In this document: positions 1 through 6,842 of the stretch, piece after piece
How the letters are laid out: every line of letters starts with the position of its first letter
How positions within the stretch are numbered: position 1 is the first letter of the stretch
Origin: Stephanodiscus triporus
Lineage: Eukaryota > Bacillariophyta > Thalassiosirophyceae > Thalassiosirales > Thalassiosiraceae
Length of the DNA: 23,825 bases
Assembly: GCA_036939755.1 (NCBI GenBank)
Contig: JALLAZ010000194.1
Span: forward strand, 1-23,825
Direction of reading: 5' to 3'
The notes under the pieces: generated by a model
Database searches by the model: none
What the model saw: only the letters and a program-made list of their open reading frames with translations
What the model was told of the DNA's origin: nothing
Position numbers and translations under genes: made by a program

Positions 1-69
1 CCTACCGATAGGTAGTTACAGTACAGTCGCTGGCCTGGTATGCAGATATGGGTGGGGAAGCCCTCTACC

Positions 70-1112
70 ATGGACATGCCGCCCCGCGGCCCCAATACTA
101 GCCGGCATTCACCAGTAAACCACCGCAAACACCAAACACTTTTCTGCGACCGCGCTTTCACCCATTCCGTGGAAACATTGATGTACGTCAGTCATATACT
201 CAACAACGCCGTCCTCGGCGTCATCGGCTTTATCCTAAGTGCCTATTCCGTTTACGTGGAGCACAAGGTCGAGCACAAGGACGACAGTCCCGACGGGGAT
301 GAATTCAAGGCTCTCTGCGATATCGAATCGATTGGTGCGAGCTGCAGGTACGAAATATTAACGATGGTTGTTTGGATTGAATGATCGTCGCTTGTATAAA
401 ATACTTTTGGGGCTATGATGCTTATACGAATCAGCTACACGGATATACGGGCCTAGTCTCCCGTGCTATTCACTTAGCGTGTGAAGATACATTTACTTCC
501 ACTCTCTCGCTTAATGCAGAGGGGCTGAGCTCCCACCTTTTTTACTGCGATTGTGTATGCATTGTTGACACCGTAAGCGATGATCATATTTTGAGCAGTA
601 CAAATCTTGTCTCAGGATATAATGAGCCCTTACGGCTTTTGTTAGTTGCCGGGATTAAATTTTGTCAAATGTATTCGATCCACTTCAAAAGTTAACATGA
701 CACCATCCCCAACCCTTTTACAATCCCTCCTTAAACAAAAAGTGCCGTCTTTTCCCTTCCGGAGGGTAAAATGCTTTCTTTTTTCGGATTGATTCCAAAA
801 GGCCACGCCCTCGACATTCCAAATGGCGTCCTCGGAATGCTCTTCTATTTTTTCACTATCATCAGATATTTTGTCAAGAGAAAAACACAACAAAGTTGGG
901 GGGGGATCTTTATTGTATTATTTGGCAATTCAATCTTTCTGGTCATCTCTTCCTTGGCCCTTGCATCGAGCGTATTCCTGGGAAGGAAATTGTACATAAT
1001 TCGAGAGTTTTGCGTTGTTTGCGTCAGTACTCACATTATAAATACGACAGTGTGGATCAGAGCGATTATGGAGAAATTTGACAGTCGTAGTTCGAAAAAG
1101 AAAAATAATTAA
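70..1112 (+). CDS. Vitamin K epoxide reductase (VKOR) family protein, two exons
   Basis: Membrane quinone/vitamin K reductase of the VKOR family, which relays electrons between a CxxC site and loop cysteines to a quinone and supports disulfide formation. Exons are 70-347 and 743-1112. The 395-nt intron (348-742, CAG|GTACGA ... AAAAAG|T) joins in phase 2 to give GASCSAVFSL, close to the animal VKOR loop ISCSRVFSS. The predicted protein is 215 aa. TM1 follows Met181 (LNNAVLGVIGFILSAYSVY); loop cysteines lie near residues 83 and 92; then LDIPNGVLG, a hydrophobic segment, and the active site FCVVC (Cys183-Cys186) before the last TM. It is a stand-alone VKOR with no thioredoxin domain. The ATG at 70 has a strong ACCATGG context; 40 and 181 are in-frame alternatives, and 181 would remove a polar 37-aa leader. 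It converges on the next gene. The family call is secure; the compartment (ER or plastid) is not visible. Confidence 0.88.
348..742 (+). other. Intron of the VKOR gene
   Basis: GT-AG intron of 395 nt. It carries a 104-codon open frame (381-695) that I treat as chance, because splicing restores the VKOR loop exactly. It falls immediately after the second loop cysteine codon. Confidence 0.8.
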
Positions 1113-1356
1113 TGATGGAAGAAGAACCTACCAGGGACGCGAGAAAGTTCCCTATCGAGGTAGTAATGATCCCTGATTAATTAACAGCATTATTCTGTTA
1201 CCATCTTCTCCTTGAAGGCTCACTCTTCCAGTCTTCCTGATTTTTTTCTCCTTTCGTGATTGTTTGACCGTTCTACGATTCCTTCCTGCATAATCTGATC
1301 TGCCGCGTTTCCCCCGCTTGTTTTGCATGTAGTGAATATTTTCGTCCGATTGATTT

Positions 1357-2139
1357 TCACTTTGCCGGTTGTTCAATTTTCGCCGAAGACTGTAAAACTG
1401 TTCTACGATATTTTTTTGCGTCATCAGATGTCTTTTGCGTGCTAGTAATACTTGAGCTCTTCGTCGGAGTCCGACCGGGCGACAAGCCTCCCACTACAGC
1501 ATCGTCTGTTGTTGGTTGGGATTGTGGCGAAGTAGCGGAAAGGCTCATCCGCGCTAGTTGCTCATCTAGTTCTAATTCGTTTTCATCACCCGATTCTTCT
1601 GACTCTTTAAAACTGTTACTTATGCCATTCAACTCTATGCCGCTATTTCTATGACCACTCAACGCCATTTCGGTCTTACGTAACATTTCCGTCTGACGAC
1701 GCAGCGCTTCTTTAGATCTGGCTTTCGCCAAAATTTCCTTCCTCTTTCTGTTCAGCCGTTCTTTGCTCTCATCCATTAGCTCTTTGCCTATGGGGGAGAA
1801 TGATTTTTCTATGGATTGAACTATCGGTTTGCAATGGTACCGCCAGTACGCTTGTTTGAATGCCTAGCACGACGGAGGAACAATCAACAATGGACATGAG
1901 AAATGAAATCACTAAGAACAAAGAAAGAAAAATGAACACGGTGAGATACATGCCTTAGAACGAGTCGTGACCTCGGGTGGAGGTGTTAAGACTTTGGGGT
2001 CACATTGTTCGCGTTTCGTCAAATAAATATCGTTTTCGGTAATATGCAGACCTGACTTTCGTCCCTCCCTTGACTTCAGGTAACGCATCCGTGCCGCATA
2101 CATTAGACCTCGTGACTTGGGATCTTGATTCGTAGCCAT
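1357..2139 (-). CDS. Hypothetical basic coiled-coil protein, two exons with a GC-AG intron
   Basis: I do not recognise this protein. Exon 1 is 1954-2139 (ATG at 2139, starting MATNQDPKSRGLMYAARMRY). Exon 2 is 1357-1863. The 90-nt intron (1864-1953) has the donor AAG|GCATGT and acceptor GTGCTAG|GCA. The frame before GCA is closed by the TAG of the acceptor itself, so the exon must begin there in phase 0, and the good in-phase donor is a GC site; GAG|GTCACG at V57 is a weaker GT alternative. The product is 230 aa: a basic N-terminus, a motif reading FKQAYWRYH after the junction, a charged helical stretch (roughly 85-125) likely to form a coiled coil, then an acidic Ser/Thr-rich tail. No enzyme motif, TM or targeting signal is evident. 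It converges on VKOR with 244 bp between stop codons. Confidence 0.6.
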
Positions 2140-2582
2140 GTTTATTTCTTGCTTTCTACGCTCTACGCCAACGCCTTCCTCTTCTTACGATCGGTCTCAC
2201 ACTCATCCGCATTCCTCTTGCAGTGGTTTGGTGGGACGATCTGGGTACGATAAATACTTGAACTTGAGGGCCATTTTCAAAGAAAGGCCCCAACCCCCAC
2301 CGGCGCGAAAACCTTACTCGAAAACTCCGGCGAAACTTCTTCGTAAAATTTTCGTCGCAGGAAGCCTTATCGTAAATAAAACCCCGACTCCGCCACACCC
2401 GGTAGCGTTCGAAGATAAAGCCCATCCCCGCCCATCTCCCACGCACGCGTGAGGAAGAGCGGCGTCCACCATAATTTCGATTCGCTTTCCAAATCAAAAA
2501 CCCGCGATTTTCGTCTCCGGCAGGGTCGTCATTCCCGATCGCTCAAGGGGGGGGGGGGAGGGCAAGTATTTTATTCTATACG
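2140..2582. other. Intergenic: upstream of the coiled-coil gene, downstream of the HMG-box gene
   Basis: 443 bp between the start of the 2139 gene and the stop of the HMG-box gene. It should hold the promoter of the former and the terminator of the latter. Open frames exist on both strands (2138-2452 plus, 2156-2497 minus), but neither resembles a protein. A G11 run lies near 2549-2559. I see no tRNA or other RNA gene. Confidence 0.4.
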
Positions 2583-3793
2583 TCATCGTTTCCCATCCTC
2601 CGGTTGAAGGGGTGCGCACGACGATGCCGAGATCGTGCACCCTCGCTCGTGATGCGCGCATTCGCGAAACGTCGCGAAGTAGGCGTTGGCGCAAACCTCG
2701 CACTGGAATACGTATTCGTCCTTCTGCCTCATCGGATTATCATCATCGTCGTCGTCGTCGTCGTCGTCGTTGTCATTCGCCGCAATCGTCGCATCGGATG
2801 ATGGAGGCATGCCATGACGAACCTCGATCGGCCGCACTCGACGATCGGCGGGATGGTGACGATGAGCGGCGGGGGCGGCGGGGGCGGCGCGGCCGTCGGC
2901 GAAGTTCCTCGGTGGTGAGAATGCATCCTCCTCCCGCGCAGTAGCGCCTACGTCGTCGCGATGGTATCGGTAGGACATGTCGATCCGATCATCCTCGCGA
3001 GGGGGGTCGTGCCGACGATGAAGGCGATGATGGCCGTCGCGGCGATCGACCGCGGCCGCAGCGTAGTATGCCGGCGGCGTCGTCTCCTGTCCGTCATCGG
3101 GACGGGGAGGGACGAACGCCGAATACGACGGCGACGATAATCCCCGGCCACTTCGCTCGTCATCACGGTGAGGGAGGTGGCGGTAGTAATCCCCTCCGTA
3201 GTAATCGACGAAAGCGGGAGGAGGAGGAGGAGGAGGAGGAGGAGGAGGAGGAGGAGGGGGATGGCCGAAAGCGCACGCGACGGGGGGATGACGATGACCG
3301 CCGCGTCGAATGATGCCGGGGTGCCGCGCCCGCGGATGATGGGCGATCTGCCGACCGCGCTGCCCTTCCCCCCCCCCCCCCCCTCCTCCTACGTCGGAGC
3401 GCTCGTACGGACGATGGCTCGATATGATGTCGTCCCCCCTCCACTCGTCGTCGGCGTCGCGAGGAGTCGGGGCGGCGCACGACGACGACGACGAACGACC
3501 TCCCCGTCCCGCAGTAGCAGTGGTAGCGGTAGTAGCAGTCGATGTCGTCGTCCTACCACCATCGTCGCGTCGTCGTTTTTTTTCCGACGATGGCGGTCGA
3601 GGGAGGGACGACGACATCTCGTCCAACTCTCGCATGTAGCGCAACCTTTCCTCATCGGCCTCGGCGCGATACGGTTCCCTGCCTTCCTCGCTCAGCGCGT
3701 TCCACGCCTCGCTTATTCGTTTGCCGAGTTCCGAGAATCCGATTGCCCCTGTGTGGTCGGTCGGTTGGGGGAAGAGGGGGGGATGAGGAGAAG

Positions 3794-3824
<31 letters not shown>

Positions 3825-4409
3825 CCCAACGACACGCCGTGTGTATATATATTATTCGGCACGCCCTTCCGTTTTCGTCTCTTTTCATCTTCAGAAAAGA
3901 CCGGACCCGCGTCGTCAATCGTCGGGGGGTCGGCTTCCTTCCACGAAAGAAAAAAACGAAAAACAAGGGGCAACAAACGAACGAAAAAAACCCACCGTAG
4001 GTCTTCCTGTGCGCCCTCTTCCCCCCCCTCGTAGTCGTCGTGGTCGTGGTCGTCGGGGCGGTCCCGTCCGTCCCCGCGCCTCCTCCGCCGCCGTCGCTCG
4101 TCGTCGATCCGCCAACGACCCCGCCTCCACCACCGCCACCACCTCCTCCTCCTCCCTCCTTGTCGTGGTCGTGGTCGTCGTCCCTTCCCGGCGCTACCGC
4201 CGCGGATCCCGCCGCCTCCGCCAACGACGACGACAACGACGACAACGACGACGACGCGTCGCGAAGGATGCGCTCCCTCTCCCGTCGGAAGAAGATGTTG
4301 TACGCGCTCAGGGCCCGCCTCGGCCTGTTCGCGTTACGTATCGTGTACGACCTCTTCTTCTTCCCCTTCGTTGACGTCGTCGTCGAAGTCGCTGTCGTCT
4401 TCGTGGCTT

Positions 4410-4441
<32 letters not shown>

Positions 4442-4528
4442 GTCTCGTCTTTTTGTCGCCCGACGTCGGAGACGACGAGAGGGGGTGCGGCGGAGGAGGA
4501 GGAGGAGGAGGAGGAGCGGGCGTTATCA

Positions 4529-4564
<36 letters not shown>

Positions 4565-4644
4565 GCCGCCCCCCCTCGCGATTCGTCTTCGTCCGCGACG
4601 ACGACGACGAAGGCGGCAGAGGCGGCGGCGGGTCCGCCGATCAT
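2583..4644 (-). CDS. HMG-box protein with a C-terminal C2HC finger, two exons
   Basis: Probable nuclear DNA-binding protein of about 604 aa. Exon 1 is 3996-4644, exon 2 is 2583-3748; the 247-nt intron (TACG|GTGGGT ... CACACAG|GG, phase 1) splits the HMG box. The first HMG helix is at residues ~108-127 (RPRRALSAYNIFFRRERERI). A ~75-residue Ser/Gly/Thr-rich insert follows, then KRAHRKTYG before the intron and AIGFSELGKRISEAWNALSE after it, completing helices 2 and 3. The rest is low complexity: poly-Asp, poly-Thr, poly-Ser, a 15-residue poly-Pro encoded by GGA repeats, and His/Arg-rich stretches. Residues ~565-587 form a C-x2-C ... H-x4-C finger (FQCEVCANAYF ... HHERGC). The start is the ATG at 4644, shortly upstream of an Asp run. 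The HMG assignment is firm; the target and the exact length of repeat tracts are not. Confidence 0.75.
3219..3257. repeat. GGA trinucleotide microsatellite inside a CDS
   Basis: About 13 GGA units on the plus strand. On the minus strand it encodes the uninterrupted proline run of the HMG-box protein, so length changes would stay in frame. Confidence 0.85.
3749..3995 (-). other. Intron of the HMG-box gene
   Basis: Phase-1 GT-AG intron of 247 nt inserted inside the HMG box. It includes a (GAA)n microsatellite at about 3790-3822 on the plus strand, which reads as a TTC-rich pyrimidine tract in the transcript just upstream of the acceptor. Confidence 0.7.
4523..4563. repeat. CGT/ACG trinucleotide microsatellite inside a CDS
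   Basis: A run of TCG/CGT units that encodes the poly-Asp tract near the N-terminus of the HMG-box protein (minus strand). Similar CGT runs occur at about 2745-2774 and 4405-4440 in the same gene. Confidence 0.8.
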
Positions 4645-5018
4645 GGTTTTTCGGGGGACGTTGCGAGCTTTTTTTCGCCAGAGAGGAATTATTATTGTAG
4701 AGTTGATCGTACACTAATTATTACGAGAATACTCCTTTTCTCCCCACAACGAAGGAGTCATGCATGGCCTGCACACAAAAAAAATGACGACCGGCGCACA
4801 CAACATGAGATGCATGCGAGGGAAGAATAAAAGCAATCCACCAACCGTTTGTTTTTGACACACATCTAGTGATCCCTGCCCTGATCGGGGGGTGAAAAAG
4901 GGCGAGAGTAGAGTTGTTATAACCCATCTCCAATAAATAAGTAGGCGGGCAAGCGCAGGACCGAACCAAAGAACAAAAACAATATATATAAATAAATTTT
5001 CGTCATCAAATAAATAAT
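4645..5018. promoter_or_regulatory. Divergent intergenic/promoter region
   Basis: 374 bp between two divergently oriented ATGs (4644 minus, 5019 plus). It is clearly more AT-rich than the flanking genes. An AT-rich element, AATATATATAAATAAAT at about 4981-4997, lies some 20-40 bp before the plus-strand ATG and could be a TATA-like core. No other element is recognisable. Confidence 0.45.
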
Positions 5019-5777
5019 ATGGCCGCGAAGGATTCCGCGGCTCGAGAAGGGGGGCCGCCGTCGTCGTCCCCTCCTCCTTCTTCCCCCGACAAGGACTTTC
5101 ATTCGATATTGGCCAAATTCGGAGGCGGACGAAGGAAGAGCGCCGGTCGCGGCGGCGGTGCCCCCCGTAATACGACCACGACTACGACTACGAAGAGCGC
5201 TGCTCCTCCCGCGTCGTCGTCGTCGTCGTCGTCGTCGTCCGGAGCCTTCCGGGTGGATCGTACAACAACAACAACAACAACATCGTCGTCGTCGCGGATG
5301 ATAACGAGCGACGATATCGGGCACGACGATGACGCATCGCGGCGTACGCGGCGCGCTTCTTCTTCCGCGTCCGTCGATGGCGCGAAGTCGGCAGCCGGAG
5401 GAGGAGGAGTCGATCCGAGTCCAGAGAATGACGACGACGACTACGCGCCGGCGGCGGCAAAGGTGGACGAAAGAAATGGGACCGTCGTCCCGAGGACGTC
5501 GAGCGGCCCTTCCGCCGCGAAAATGATGACATCGATCCCCTCGTTCCGCGGCGTCGTCGGAACGACGAAGCCGCCCAAATCTTCGCCTCGGCAGAAGCAG
5601 CAGCGGGGGCGGCAGCCGCCGCCGCCGCCGCCGTCGAACGAATCGAAGGCCGGCCCCGCGGAAGACGGAGGAGCCGTCGAGACCCTCGTCGTGCCCGAAC
5701 GACCTCCTCCCCCGAACAACGACGACGACGACGACGACGACGACGAATTACCAAGGAATACGTCGTCGCGGCCACCT
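5019..5777 (+). CDS. Hypothetical low-complexity protein, 3' end lost at a C25 tract
   Basis: Unrecognised. ATG at 5019 follows an AT-rich leader. The frame encodes about 253 aa to the C tract, beginning MAAKDSAAREGG and carrying DKDFHSILAKFGG at ~25-37, then Thr, Ser, Asp, Gly and Pro runs produced by trinucleotide repeats. No domain is evident and it is probably largely disordered. The frame stays open to about 6350, but after 5803 it turns into an Arg/Pro-rich reading typical of noise, while the opposite strand there encodes a recognisable protein. Another frame after the tract stops quickly. So the real 3' end is either hidden by a wrong homopolymer length or absent because two loci were joined here. 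Confidence 0.5.
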
Positions 5778-5802
5778 CCCCCCCCCCCCCCCCCCCCCCC
5801 CC
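5778..5802. repeat. C25 homopolymer where two convergent genes break
   Basis: Twenty-five consecutive C. The plus-strand gene from 5019 and the minus-strand DUF6816-like gene from 6408 both lose a credible reading on passing it. Slippage during sequencing, or joining of unrelated contigs through the homopolymer, would explain this. Confidence 0.85.
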
Positions 5803-6408
5803 GCGCCGCGAGGACGACACGAAGCGCGCCCGGTACTCCAGGCTGCTCCCGCCCCCCGCGACCTCCGATTCGTACACCGAGTCGTACCCCGCCCTCCCGC
5901 CGCCGAAGAGGTCGTAGCCGCACGGCGCCTCCACGCCGACCGTCCTCGACGACGCCCCCCACGTTCCCAGGAACGACGCGGGGTAGTAAACGTCCGGCGC
6001 CTCCATCCCGTACGCGGGCGGGCCCTCCTCCCCCCCACCCCCGAGATATCGCGCCTCGAGGAGCGACGGACGGTGCCGGCCGACGACCTCGGACGACGAC
6101 GACGCCGAGCAGCGGTCCGGCTGGAGGGGGAGGAGGGCCGCCGCCGTCGTCGTCGCGGCGATCGGCGTCGCGGCCGCGCCGGCGACGATGCGCGACAGGG
6201 CGGTCCGCCGGCCGCCGTCGCGGTCGCGGCGGTCGCAGTCGCGACTCCGTCGGACGCGCGCGCGGTCGTCGCGGGGGCCGGGGGACGACGGCCCTAGGCG
6301 GGGGGGGGAGGAGGCGTCGCCGGGGTGGCGGTAGCCGGATGCGGTCGTAGTCAGCAGCAGCAGAAGCGCCGACGGTAGGAGGAGGACCACCGCGCGGCGG
6401 GATGACAT
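5803..6408 (-). CDS. DUF6816-like plastid lumen protein, 3'-incomplete
   Basis: Start ATG at 6408. Residues 1-25 form a strong signal peptide (MSSRRAVVLLLPSALLLLL, then TTTASG-Y), matching the ASA-F-like cleavage site of secondary-plastid proteins. After a basic Ser/Arg/Asp-rich transit-like stretch comes a second hydrophobic segment preceded by twin arginine (GRRTALSRIVAGAAATP), as in Tat-type thylakoid transfer signals. The mature part contains DVYYPASFLGTW, VGVEAPCGYDLFGG and SLEYRARFV, which I recall as the N-terminal half of the DUF6816 family of cyanobacteria and plastids, whose function is unknown. About 202 aa are readable. The family's second half should follow but is not found in any minus-strand frame beyond the C25 tract, so the gene is truncated or misjoined at 5802. 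Family call is from memory of the motif pattern. Confidence 0.65.
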
Positions 6409-6842
6409 CGCGGTGATATTTCGACCGCGCGTAAGTCGGAGGGGATTCGGGGAGGGATGCGGGGGGGGCCGCGTGGAGGAGGCAGCGTCCGGTCGGGGGG
6501 ATGGACGAGACCAGTTGTTGTTTTTGCCGCGATATCGTGTACGATAAGTACCCTACTCTAAAAGTATGCTATAAGTATGTATCGTAGTACTCTACCTCTA
6601 AGTGAAAGTCGTAGGAAAATCGAGAAGCACACTTCGTATCCTCCACTTACTGCCATTCGCCAATTGTCTCCTTTTCTACGTAGGACCTCAATAATTATGC
6701 TACTCTTTTCTCATCTTTGAATGAAAAACGGAGAGTTGAGTGCCAGGCCTCTTACCTATCGTACTCTAGGTTGCGTCACGTTGAGTATGGTAACCTCCGA
6801 CCCCACAACCAAAAAATAATAGACCAGACCCCATTCGAGACC
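6409..6842. promoter_or_regulatory. Divergent intergenic region, DUF6816-like / PT-repeat PDZ gene
   Basis: 434 bp between divergent start codons. The left third is GC-rich with G runs. The rest (about 6540-6720) is AT-richer and repeats short motifs such as AAGTA/TAAGTATG, including a TATA-like CTATAAGTA near 6568. The plus-strand reading frame is open from about 6717 but has no ATG before 6843. Confidence 0.4.

Noticed and set aside
381..695. 104-codon plus-strand frame inside the VKOR intron
   Set aside because: Splicing across it restores a conserved VKOR loop in phase, and the frame resembles no protein.
1152..1424. Minus-strand basic frame after the coiled-coil gene
   Set aside because: It overlaps the end of the better-supported exon in another frame, and no splice link is needed.
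5188..5777. Continuation of the DUF6816-like minus-strand frame beyond the C25 tract
   Set aside because: It turns into Arg/Ala/Ser runs with no family match, and the opposite strand has a better start and reading.
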